From: CAYPOY01 sp964412395
GTDB taxonomy: Bacteria > Chloroflexota > Anaerolineae > B4-G1
Assembly (NCBI GenBank): GCA_964412395.1
Contig: CAYPOY010000229.1
Coordinates: 1 to 8,423, forward strand
Length of the DNA: 8,423 nt
Direction: 5' to 3'
A program made the translations under genes and the position numbers. Shown one piece after another: positions 1-6,142 of the stretch. Each line of letters starts with the position of its first letter. The first letter of the stretch is position 1. Below the pieces are notes generated by a model. It was not told the DNA's origin, searched no databases, and saw only the letters and a list, made by a program, of their open reading frames with translations.

Positions 1-2
1 TG

Positions 3-500
3 TTGGGTTGCGACACGTTAACCCGAGAGCGGATTCCCGGCCTGTATACGGACGCGTTCACGCTGGTCGCCGAGGTGATCGAACTCAAGACAAAGTCCTC
101 GCGGCCCTACGGCGAAATCGCCCAGGATGCGTTCGGCCACGTTCCCGCATTCGAGGACAAAGGAGATGTGAAGAGGGCAATCCTCGCCCTCGGAAGGCAA
201 GACGTTGACGTATCGGCAATCAAGCCCAGGATGAAGGCAGACGTCCTGGGAGCAAGCAGCGATCATCTGATTCTGGACGTCAAGGACTCGGGCCTGGAGG
301 TCGGAGCCGAAGTGCGGTTCGACGTCGGGTACAGCACGCTGCTCAGAGCGATGACGTCGCCCTACGTGGAAAAGGTATACCTGCCTCGATCCTACCTGAC
401 GATACGGAGGTCTCCTCGTGTTGACTATCTACTCTGCCGTGCAACGCACCCATCGGCCCGCTTACGTCGTCAAGCAAGGCGAGCGCTCCCCATCGTTTAA
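3..500 (+). CDS. Alanine/ornithine racemase-like PLP enzyme, C-terminal fragment
   Basis: This is the 3' part of a gene that begins before the window. The TTG at position 3 is just an internal codon, so no true start is visible. The readable segment matches what I recall of the C-terminus of alanine/ornithine-racemase family proteins (fold-type III PLP enzymes that interconvert L- and D-amino acids in the cytosol). Diagnostic stretches are LGRQDVDV, LGASSDHLILDV and the near-terminal AMTSPYVEKVY. The PLP-lysine domain lies outside the window. After about position 390 the reading frame stays open into the next gene and its last ~28 residues look like out-of-frame translation of that gene. The native end is therefore probably near 385-400; an in-family stop may have been lost by a small indel, since a TGA sits at 397-399 in the neighbouring frame. 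The downstream deacetylase-family gene suggests an ornithine/polyamine theme, which is only inference. Confidence 0.72.
   Translation: MGCDTLTRERIPGLYTDAFTLVAEVIELKTKSSRPYGEIAQDAFGHVPAFEDKGDVKRAILALGRQDVDVSAIKPRMKADVLGASSDHLILDVKDSGLEVGAEVRFDVGYSTLLRAMTSPYVEKVYLPRSYLTIRRSPRVDYLLCRATHPSARLRRQARRALPIV
406..410 (+). promoter_or_regulatory. Ribosome binding site for deacetylase-family gene
   Basis: A GGAGG core sits 7 nt before the GTG at 418. It supports GTG (418) as the start of the next gene although this lies inside the open frame of the upstream racemase fragment. Confidence 0.7.
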
Positions 501-759
501 CGTGCCGGAGCGTGTTGACAGCATCCTGTCTGCCGTGAGAGGGAAGGAATTGGGACCAGTCATCGCTCCTGATGACGCCGGACTCGAACCGATCCGCGCC
601 GTTCACGACGCGGGTATGATCGAGTACCTGGCGACCGCATACGCGCTTGACTTTTACGATAGGCCCGTCACGGTGTATTTGTGCCCTCCTCCGGGGTTGG
701 CGTGGGGGGTGACTGGAGGAAGTCGTCGCGCGTATTCTCCACCAGATTTTTCACGCTGA
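418..759 (+). pseudogene. Histone deacetylase / acetylpolyamine amidohydrolase family, truncated N-terminus
   Basis: The first ~80 residues resemble the N-terminus of bacterial HDAC-family zinc hydrolases, which deacetylate acetylpolyamines or similar amides. Visible signs are MLTIYSAVQRTHRP at the start, NVPERVDSIL (the PER helix, residues ~28-37) and GLEPIRAVHDAGMIEYL (residues ~55-71). Family members run to about 340 residues; here the similarity ends at about residue 83 (near base 667). The rest, to the TGA at 757-759, is antisense to the DUF4340 gene and is not HDAC-like. The catalytic His pair and the Asp/His zinc ligands lie further C-terminal in the family and are missing, so the product cannot be an active enzyme. 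GTG start with a good Shine-Dalgarno. The breakpoint coincides with the 3' end of the convergent DUF4340 gene, so this is either a genomic rearrangement or an assembly junction. Confidence 0.68.
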
Positions 760-1636
760 ACTCGGAGACCCGCACGTAGTAGGGTGACTCGGATGAGATG
801 ACGACGTAACTATTGTCGGCGGTGTCCTTGGCCCCTATGCGCAGGGTTACAGTTTGGTCATTCGTCTCGATCGTAGCCACGGCGTTGGGCTCCTCCATCC
901 CGTAGGCGGCCTGGTCTTCCTTGCCCAGGGGGCTGACCACGTTGACCGACGCTGCCTGCCCAAGCAAGGCGGTGACCTTCGCCTCATCCAGGGTTTCGTC
1001 CGCCGCCAACCCGTCCATCGTCCAGTTGCCCTCGTCATCTTTCGTAAAGGTGAATGTACCATCGGCGTTTTCCAGCGTCATCCTGGTGACGTCGGCCTGG
1101 GGGACGCTCAGGTAGACCGTATCAATCCACGAGGCAGCGGTGGCGTTGGTCTCCCAGGTGGAGATGTCGTTGGTCAGATAAGTTTCGCTCTGCCCATCCA
1201 CGCGGAAGTGGGTCGCGCCGTAACTGGGCGAGGAGCCCAGGTAGAGGGTGCGTTTCGTCCCGTCCGCCGTCTCGAACTCGATACGACGCACGAAATCATC
1301 CGGGGCGACCTGGAGCCGCTTATGGCTGGCGTCGGTGCGCGTCACCAATCGGCCGGTGGTGAGGCCCACGATTTTGTCCAGCAACGGGGTGATTTTGCCC
1401 GCCTGGGCGGGGTAGTCGTCCGCGTCGGGCAGGGCCCAGTTCCCGGCGATTTGCCGCAGTACGATGCTGTTACCGTCAGTGTCCGCGATGCTCAGGGCGA
1501 CGATATCGCCGGCCTCCAGGTCGGGGAAGAGCAGCTCGCTCGCACCAGTGACCACCGACTTCGGCCAGAAGATAGCGATGCTCAGGATGATTTGGATGAC
1601 CAGGGTGCCAGTTAATATCCGGTTGTGGCGTTTCAT
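668..1636 (-). CDS. DUF4340 domain-containing membrane-anchored protein
   Basis: A 322-residue protein with a short basic N-terminus (MKRHNR) and one hydrophobic segment at about residues 7-25. It reads as an uncleaved anchor or signal, followed by a long extracytoplasmic region rich in D, T and S. Repeated beta-type modules of the form FETADGTKRTLYLG, MTLENADGTFTFTKDDEGNW and AYGMEEPNAVATIETNDQTVTLRIG are typical of DUF4340, whose members often accompany GldG-like ABC auxiliary proteins. The C-terminus ends in a Pro/Thr/Glu-rich tail (PPTPTPEEG). I chose the ATG at 1636 because AGAGGAG lies just before it. The frame stays open for 22 more codons upstream, but those codons translate a heptamer repeat and should not be annotated as protein. 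It is the last gene of the ABC module, 86 nt downstream of the permease fusion. Biochemical role unknown; probably an extracellular or periplasmic accessory subunit. Confidence 0.85.
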   Translation of the reverse strand: MKRHNRILTGTLVIQIILSIAIFWPKSVVTGASELLFPDLEAGDIVALSIADTDGNSIVLRQIAGNWALPDADDYPAQAGKITPLLDKIVGLTTGRLVTRTDASHKRLQVAPDDFVRRIEFETADGTKRTLYLGSSPSYGATHFRVDGQSETYLTNDISTWETNATAASWIDTVYLSVPQADVTRMTLENADGTFTFTKDDEGNWTMDGLAADETLDEAKVTALLGQAASVNVVSPLGKEDQAAYGMEEPNAVATIETNDQTVTLRIGAKDTADNSYVVISSESPYYVRVSEFSVKNLVENTRDDFLQSPPTPTPEEGTNTP

Positions 1637-1638
1637 AG

Positions 1639-1645
1639 CTCCTCT
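1639..1645 (-). promoter_or_regulatory. Ribosome binding site deciding DUF4340 start
   Basis: AGAGGAG on the - strand just upstream of the ATG at 1636. It favours that start over the upstream one at 1702, which would include the repeat-derived residues. Confidence 0.6.
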
Positions 1646-1647
1646 TT

Positions 1648-1738
1648 CGTGATACGTGATTCGTGATACGTGATACGTGATTCGTGGTTCGTAATTGTTC
1701 ATTGCTCATTGTTCATTGTTTATTATTCATTGTTCATT
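1648..1738. repeat. Tandem heptamer array, 13 units
   Basis: Read on the + strand, thirteen consecutive 7-nt units run without a break. Seven belong to a CGTGATA/CGTGATT family (last two variants CGTGGTT and CGTAATT, 1648-1696). Six belong to a GTTCATT family (with GCTCATT, GTTTATT and ATTCATT variants, 1697-1738). The two families share phase, so this is one period-7 array with a motif switch. It fills the gap between the permease fusion and DUF4340. It also overlaps coding sequence: the stop codon and last few residues (TMNNE) of the permease fusion are repeat-derived. The type recalls the heptameric STRR repeats of cyanobacteria; homology to them is not shown. Confidence 0.9.
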
Positions 1739-4599
1739 GTCAACTGTATGGGCTTCTCGTTCCTGCGCCGGGTGTTCCACACGACGCCGATGACGATGAG
1801 CGCCAGCAACGCGACGACGTAGTTTGCGCCCTCCCATAAGGACTGCCCACTCTCGGTCATTGGGGCGAGCACCCGCGCGTAGGTCCCACGCGAGCGGATG
1901 TCGAGCAGGTCTAGATCCTCCGTAGACCAGGCGACTCCGTTTTGCACCAGTTTCAGGCTGTTGAGGTAGCGGTCGCGCGTGAGGCGGGAGGAGATTTCGA
2001 AGACGATGTCGTCCACGAACTCGGCGCTGCCGATGATGATCAGTCGGGCTGTTTCCGGCGAGACCTCGATGGTACCTCCCCCAGCTCCCTCTACGAGGGT
2101 GGGGATCTCTTCCTCTGCCCCGCCTTCAGTGAAAGGTGATGGTTTACCTTTGAAGTAGCTCTCGAAGACGCCCTGGACGGAGACGGCCAGTGCGTGGGAC
2201 TTGTGCTCATCTCCCGCAGGGAAGCCCAGGTCCGGGTAGGCGTCAAAGTCAGGTTGGATGTTGGTATCGGTCTGCGTCCAGGAGTCCTGGCTGGATTGGA
2301 GCAGCGTTGTGACTTGCCGCCCGGCGTTCTTCTCCTCGTCAATCGTGATGGGCGAGGCCCAGTTGAGTGTCACAGCGGGCAGGTTCGAGACAATGGGGCT
2401 GTCCGGCGCCATCCCGCCGGCTCGGACGTCCACGAAGAAGGGGTAGTTAATCGCCCGAATCTCCTGCACCTGGAAGCCACTCACGTTCCGGGTGACCGGC
2501 ACAGGAAACGGCTCGTTCTGCGGGTCCATCACCAGCGATTCCTCTACCTGGATGCCGTAACTGGACAACATCTCGCGCAGGCTGTCCTCCAGAGGCTTCA
2601 GGGTTAGCCCGCCAGCGAACTGGTCTACCGTGATGCCATAGTTCCCGGCTGCCACCACGACCGAGCCTCCGCGCATCAGGTATTGGTCAATGGCGAAGCG
2701 CTCTTTGTCGGTCATCCCCTGGGGCGCGACGACCACAAGCACGTCCACATCTGCCGGCACTTGCCCGCTGCTCAAATCCAGGGTGCGGACTTCGTACTCC
2801 TGGCGCAGGGACTCGCCGAGCTGCTGCCAACTGGAGAGGGGCTGTTGCATCTGCCCATACATATCCTGCGTCGGCTCCGCCGGGGGCATCCACAGGCCCA
2901 CCACCTGGAGAAAGCCGGTAGAGGCTCGCTTGAGGGCCGATTCGATGGCTGTGCGCACATCGGCCTCGCTCAGTTCGCCAGCGGGATAGACTACCTGTGC
3001 CTGATCGCCAACCTTCAGGACCATGTGGAGATAGTAGCTCTCGTTAGAAAAGAGCGAGACGGCGAAGGGCTGCAGCCCGTAGAGGTCGTACAACTCTTGG
3101 CGTGTGATGGGGCTATCGGGCGCATCAGGATCTACCACGGTGTACGTAAACTTGCCGTTGGATTCGCTGGCGATGTCTCGTACCACCTTTTCGATAGTCG
3201 CCGGGACATCGGCCAGCCATTCCGGCAGCGTGTTAGGGGTGAGGTAGACCGTCAACTCGGCGGGGTTGTCCAGCGCTGCCAACACCGCGTCCACGCTCTG
3301 AAAGCCGTAGACCACTTTCTTGATAGAGCTGGTCAGGTCGTATTCCAGACTGCGCAGGCGCACATCTACGTTGCCATCGCGGCGCGGCTCGATCTCGATG
3401 AGATCGCGGAAGTTGAGCACCACGTTCTGGTCGCCGTAGCGGATCAAGATATCGAAGTAGGAATTGATGATCGAGGTCTCGTAGCGCCCGGCCACCTGGA
3501 ATGGCATCGGCCGGATGCCGTAGGTCTGGTTGGCCTCGGCCTCTTTATCCGGGTCCTTGGCCGGGTCTATAATCTCTAACTGCACCGTGCCGCCCGAGGC
3601 GACTTTATACTCTTGCAACATGTCACGGATGCGCGGGACCAGCGGTGCGAGCAGTGGGTGAGTCTTTTCGCTAAAGTAGCCCCGGATCAGCAGTGGCTCC
3701 TGCAGGTTGCCCAGCAGGTCACGGGTGGTCTGGGAGAGGCTGTACTCCCGTTGTGCCGTGAGGTCCAGCCGTAGGCCGCGCAGGGGGAAGACCCAGACGT
3801 TGAGCACACCCAAGTTCAGCACCACCAGGATCGTAGTGAGGGTTACACTGCGGCGATGGGGCAGCGTGTGCTTCCCGGTGCTCCAACTTTTGCTGTCGAG
3901 CGAAGCGACGTTGAGCGCCAGGAAGACTCCTGTTAGCGAGAGATAGTAAAGCAGATCGCGCAGATCCACCACGCCGCGCTGGATGCTCTCAAAGCGGCTG
4001 CCCGAGCCGATGGCGCGCAGGACCTCGCCCAGGCGATCTCCGACGAAGTCGGTCACGCCGCTGGAGCCGGCCAGGTAGAAGAGACCGCAGATCAGCACGC
4101 TCGAGATGAGGGCGACGATCTGGTTGTCGGTGCGAGAGGAGACGAAGAGCCCGATGGCTGCATAAGCCGCCGCCAGCAGGATGGCGGCCAGATAGCCTCC
4201 GAAGACTGGCCCCCAGTCCAGGTTCCCCAGCAGCGAGACGGTGATGGGCAAGAAGATAGTCAGTGCCAGGGCGACGGCGACCAGCGCCATCACCGCTAAG
4301 AACTTCCCGGCGACCAACCGGATTGGGGAGACCGGGAGTGTGAGCAGCACCTCCAACGTGCCTGAGCGTTGTTCCTCACTCCACTGGCGCATCGTCAGCG
4401 CCGCGACCAGAAAAAACATCAGCACTGGCATCCAGCGGAAGAGTGGCCGGACGTCGGCGATGCCACGGGCGAAGAAAGTGTCCACCCAGAAGAAGGAAAA
4501 CAGCGTGACCGCCAGGAATGCGCCCACGAAGATGAGCGCCATTGGAGAGCCGAAATAACCTTCCAGTTCTTTGCGGGTGATAGAAAACATCTGTTTCAT
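1723..4599 (-). CDS. ABC-2 permease fused to GldG-like auxiliary protein
   Basis: A 958-residue fusion. Residues 1-~235 form an ABC-2/GldF-type permease, with hydrophobic segments near 19-39, 57-70, 100-122, 132-152, 160-178 and 217-234. The cytoplasmic-loop motif EEQRSGTLEVLLTLPVS at ~75-91 is characteristic of GldF and related permeases. After a basic linker, a seventh segment (252-272) starts the GldG-like part: LRLDLTAQREYSLS is the typical post-membrane motif, followed by a long extracytoplasmic ABC_transp_aux-type region, with VVAPQGMTDKERFAIDQYLMRGG near the middle. A final membrane helix lies at ~927-941 with a positively charged tail (NTRRRNEK). In Bacteroidetes GldF and GldG are separate proteins; here they are one chain. 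It should pair with the ATPase encoded 241 nt upstream (4840-5796). The start ATG has a GAGGT 7 nt away. The last codons lie in the heptamer array. Substrate unknown; similarity to gliding proteins does not imply motility. Confidence 0.9.
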   Translation of the reverse strand: MKQMFSITRKELEGYFGSPMALIFVGAFLAVTLFSFFWVDTFFARGIADVRPLFRWMPVLMFFLVAALTMRQWSEEQRSGTLEVLLTLPVSPIRLVAGKFLAVMALVAVALALTIFLPITVSLLGNLDWGPVFGGYLAAILLAAAYAAIGLFVSSRTDNQIVALISSVLICGLFYLAGSSGVTDFVGDRLGEVLRAIGSGSRFESIQRGVVDLRDLLYYLSLTGVFLALNVASLDSKSWSTGKHTLPHRRSVTLTTILVVLNLGVLNVWVFPLRGLRLDLTAQREYSLSQTTRDLLGNLQEPLLIRGYFSEKTHPLLAPLVPRIRDMLQEYKVASGGTVQLEIIDPAKDPDKEAEANQTYGIRPMPFQVAGRYETSIINSYFDILIRYGDQNVVLNFRDLIEIEPRRDGNVDVRLRSLEYDLTSSIKKVVYGFQSVDAVLAALDNPAELTVYLTPNTLPEWLADVPATIEKVVRDIASESNGKFTYTVVDPDAPDSPITRQELYDLYGLQPFAVSLFSNESYYLHMVLKVGDQAQVVYPAGELSEADVRTAIESALKRASTGFLQVVGLWMPPAEPTQDMYGQMQQPLSSWQQLGESLRQEYEVRTLDLSSGQVPADVDVLVVVAPQGMTDKERFAIDQYLMRGGSVVVAAGNYGITVDQFAGGLTLKPLEDSLREMLSSYGIQVEESLVMDPQNEPFPVPVTRNVSGFQVQEIRAINYPFFVDVRAGGMAPDSPIVSNLPAVTLNWASPITIDEEKNAGRQVTTLLQSSQDSWTQTDTNIQPDFDAYPDLGFPAGDEHKSHALAVSVQGVFESYFKGKPSPFTEGGAEEEIPTLVEGAGGGTIEVSPETARLIIIGSAEFVDDIVFEISSRLTRDRYLNSLKLVQNGVAWSTEDLDLLDIRSRGTYARVLAPMTESGQSLWEGANYVVALLALIVIGVVWNTRRRNEKPIQLTMNNE

Positions 4600-4605
4600 T
4601 GTACA

Positions 4606-4610
4606 ACCTC
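4606..4610 (-). promoter_or_regulatory. Ribosome binding site of permease fusion
   Basis: GAGGT on the - strand, about 6-7 nt before the ATG at 4599. It supports this start rather than the second Met, three codons inside. Confidence 0.6.
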
Positions 4611-4638
4611 GTTTTTAGAAAATGGGCAAATGTGACGT

Positions 4639-4674
4639 CAGAAACCGGGTTTTTTCCTGAAAACCTGGTTTCTG
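4639..4674. repeat. 15-bp-stem hairpin
   Basis: Arms at 4639-4653 (CAGAAACCGGGTTTT) and 4660-4674 (AAAACCTGGTTTCTG) pair over 15 bp with one mismatch around a 6-nt loop. No T-run follows on either strand, so it reads as an interspersed REP-like repeat rather than an intrinsic terminator. It lies between the ATPase and permease genes and could also fold in their shared transcript. Confidence 0.8.
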
Positions 4675-4820
4675 GACTTTGGACAAAATCATAGCGGTGA
4701 TCAGAAACCCGTTTTCTCGCTCAGAATTGTCCCTTTTTGCGTCCGAAAAGACCCCATTCGAGCGGATTCCACCTGCAAAGTTGTCAGAAAACGGGTTTCT
4801 TCAACTTTGTCCAAAGTCCA
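4673..4820. repeat. Nested inverted-repeat (fold-back) element
   Basis: Two perfect 15-bp inverted repeats are nested. The outer arms are 4673-4687 and 4806-4820 (TGGACTTTGGACAAA and its complement). The inner arms are 4703-4717 and 4786-4800 (AGAAACCCGTTTTCT and its complement). The inner motif is a relative of the adjacent hairpin at 4639-4674. Together these repeats fill most of the 240-nt gap between the ATPase and permease genes (4600-4839). No open frame in the gap looks like a gene. It could be a small non-autonomous mobile element or a processing/stability structure in the operon mRNA. Confidence 0.8.
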
Positions 4821-4839
4821 ATGGTTTCTCAAACTGTCT

Positions 4840-5796
4840 TTACGCCGCCGTAGCCAATTCGTTGAAGACCGTTTCCAGCGTGCGGACATCCCGTCGCAAC
4901 TCGCGTAGCGGCCAACCCTCTTCCCGTGCCAGGTTGTAGATCGCCGGACAGAGGTCGGTCCCGCCGGCATCCTGGCCCAGGACGCGGTAGGCCGGGTAGC
5001 CGTCGAGCGTCTGGGTTCGCTCGATGTTGCTTACACCGCTCAGGTTGCGAAGCGCGCGCTCCACTTCAATCCCCTCCGAGGCGGAGGGGAGCGCTCCGAC
5101 CGGCGCTCTGTCCAGCACCAGGATCGCATCTGGCGTGGCGGCCAATTCCGAGAGCCGGGCATCGGCCCTGATCTGGCCGTTCATCAGGATAATGACCCTG
5201 TCGCAAAGCGCTTCGACCTCGGAGAGGATATGTGTAGAGAGGAGGATGGTGCTGTGCTCTGCCAGGCGGCGGATCAGGCGGCGGACTTCGACGACCTGCG
5301 TCGGATCCAGCCCCAGCGTGGGCTCGTCCAGAATCAAGAGCCGCGGCCGGTGGAGAATTGCCTGGGCCAGTCCCACGCGCTGTCGGAAGCCCTTGCTCAG
5401 TTGGCCAATGGGACGGGTCAGGTGGCCGGCCAGACCGGTGGCGTAGATTGCTTCTGAGAGCAAGGCCAATTGCTCACCTTCTGGAATCTGGCGTAACTCG
5501 GCGATCATCCTGAGGTATGCCTGGACCGATAGTTCCGGGTAGAGGGGCGCACTCTCCGGCAGGTAGCCAATTTGCGCTTGCACCTCGCGGGTGTGCGTCA
5601 GCACATCCAGGCCGTTCACGCGGACGGTGCCATCATCGGGTTGCAGGTAGCCGGTCAGAATCTTGATCGTGGTTGTCTTCCCGGCACCGTTGGGTCCAAG
5701 CAGCCCGACGATCTCACCCGGTGCGATGTAAAAGGTGACCCCACGCAATGCTTCGATGGGGCCATAAGACTTGGTTAGATCGGTGACGTCAATCAT
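4840..5796 (-). CDS. ABC transporter ATP-binding protein, GldA-like
   Basis: A 318-residue ABC ATPase expected to energise the ABC-2 permease fusion encoded next on the same strand. All motifs are visible: Walker A GPNGAGKTT (residues 34-42), the Q-loop region IGYLPES (76-82), signature LSKGFRQ (133-139), Walker B LLILDEP with Glu158, D-loop LGLD, and H-loop His189 in LLSTHIL. Residues ~200-318 form the regulatory C-terminal extension usual for GldA/CcmA/DrrA-type proteins. I chose the ATG at 5796 because MIDVTDLTKSYG is the canonical ABC N-terminus and AAGGAG/GGGAG precede it. The open frame runs 130 codons further upstream, but that part is glycosyltransferase remnant. Odd point: residues ~230-243 (around GALPSASEGI) are encoded by a GC-rich palindrome and look like an insertion into the C-terminal domain. 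Confidence 0.95.
   Translation of the reverse strand: MIDVTDLTKSYGPIEALRGVTFYIAPGEIVGLLGPNGAGKTTTIKILTGYLQPDDGTVRVNGLDVLTHTREVQAQIGYLPESAPLYPELSVQAYLRMIAELRQIPEGEQLALLSEAIYATGLAGHLTRPIGQLSKGFRQRVGLAQAILHRPRLLILDEPTLGLDPTQVVEVRRLIRRLAEHSTILLSTHILSEVEALCDRVIILMNGQIRADARLSELAATPDAILVLDRAPVGALPSASEGIEVERALRNLSGVSNIERTQTLDGYPAYRVLGQDAGGTDLCPAIYNLAREEGWPLRELRRDVRTLETVFNELATAA
5070..5108. repeat. Palindromic element inside ABC ATPase gene
   Basis: A perfect palindrome with arms 5070-5078 and 5082-5090 (CCCCTCCG / CGGAGGGG plus a T-A pair, 3-nt centre) is followed directly by a second small inverted repeat (GAGCGC at 5089-5094, GCGCTC at 5103-5108). Both lie in frame in the ATPase C-terminal domain and encode about a dozen residues ending in PSASEG. 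The flanking protein reads smoothly without them (LVLD... EVERALRNLSGV), which suggests an in-frame repeat insertion. Confidence 0.65.
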
Positions 5797-5799
5797 AAG

Positions 5800-5810
5800 C
5801 TCCTTCTCCC
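5800..5810 (-). promoter_or_regulatory. Ribosome binding site deciding ATPase start
   Basis: GGGAGAAGGAG on the - strand ends 3 nt before the ATG at 5796. It sets the ATPase start there and rejects the 130-codon upstream extension. It lies just after the TAA (5816-5818) that ends the glycosyltransferase remnant. Confidence 0.7.
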
Positions 5811-5815
5811 AATAG

Positions 5816-6126
5816 TTACTGTGCGCGTACCTTTCTGACTTTCGCCCGCAGTTCTTCCACTCGTACACGTTTCTTCCGCCAAGCCTGTTCAGTTGGCACA
5901 AAGTCTCCCGCCCCCACGGCTGCAATCCGCCGTGCGTTGCTTTCACGCTCAGAATAGGTCGGAATGATAACAGCCGGTCTCCCTGTATAAAGCCCTGTCT
6001 GGCTGGATGCATATCAGCTTGAATAATCGTTACCAAAGGTTTCTGAACAGCCCTCGCCGCAAGACAAGCGAACGGATTCCAAAAATCTACAATGATATCT
6101 GGCTCATAATCTCTCATCAGCGCCAT
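5816..6126 (-). pseudogene. Glycosyltransferase remnant with internal deletion and frameshift
   Basis: Two pieces of one glycosyltransferase (GT1/UGT-like, nucleotide-sugar dependent) lie in different frames. From 6126 to about 5990 one frame reads DYEPDIIVDFWNPFACLAAR and LVTIIQADMHPARQGFI, as in the acceptor-side middle of such enzymes. From about 6000 to the TAA at 5816-5818 another frame reads TGLYTGRPAVIIPTYSERE, NARRIAAVGAGDFVPTEQA and KKRVRVEELRAKVRKV, as in the nucleotide-sugar-binding C-terminus. In intact enzymes about 200 residues separate these pieces, and a further ~160 residues would precede the first. The two frames overlap on the same ~15 bases near 5988-6001, where both still look homologous, as expected for a deletion between short direct repeats. 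The C-terminus is also cut short. The first frame continues open into the ATPase gene. Family naming is from memory of motifs; the decay is plain. Confidence 0.75.
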
Positions 6127-6142
6127 TGCGGGTTTGCAGCGC

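Noticed and set aside
854..1615. 253-codon ORF on the + strand
   Set aside because: It is the antisense shadow of the DUF4340 gene; no Shine-Dalgarno and composition without any recognisable domain.
1637..1702. N-terminal extension of DUF4340 (22 residues with YEPRITYHVSRITYH)
   Set aside because: It is translated heptamer repeat, and a good ribosome binding site precedes the ATG at 1636.
2683..3579. 298-codon ORF on the + strand
   Set aside because: Antisense to the GldG-like part of the fusion; His/Arg/Gly-rich translation typical of a shadow frame.
4639..4674. Hairpin as intrinsic terminator
   Set aside because: No run of T follows the stem on either strand, and it lies inside an apparent operon.
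4600..4720. Promoter for the permease fusion (TATGAT on the - strand near 4686-4693)
   Set aside because: A -10-like hexamer is present but no acceptable -35 at 16-18 nt; too weak to annotate.
4679..4970. Small ORFs on both strands in the ATPase-permease gap
   Set aside because: They translate the inverted repeats and the ATPase 3' end; no start signal or family resemblance.
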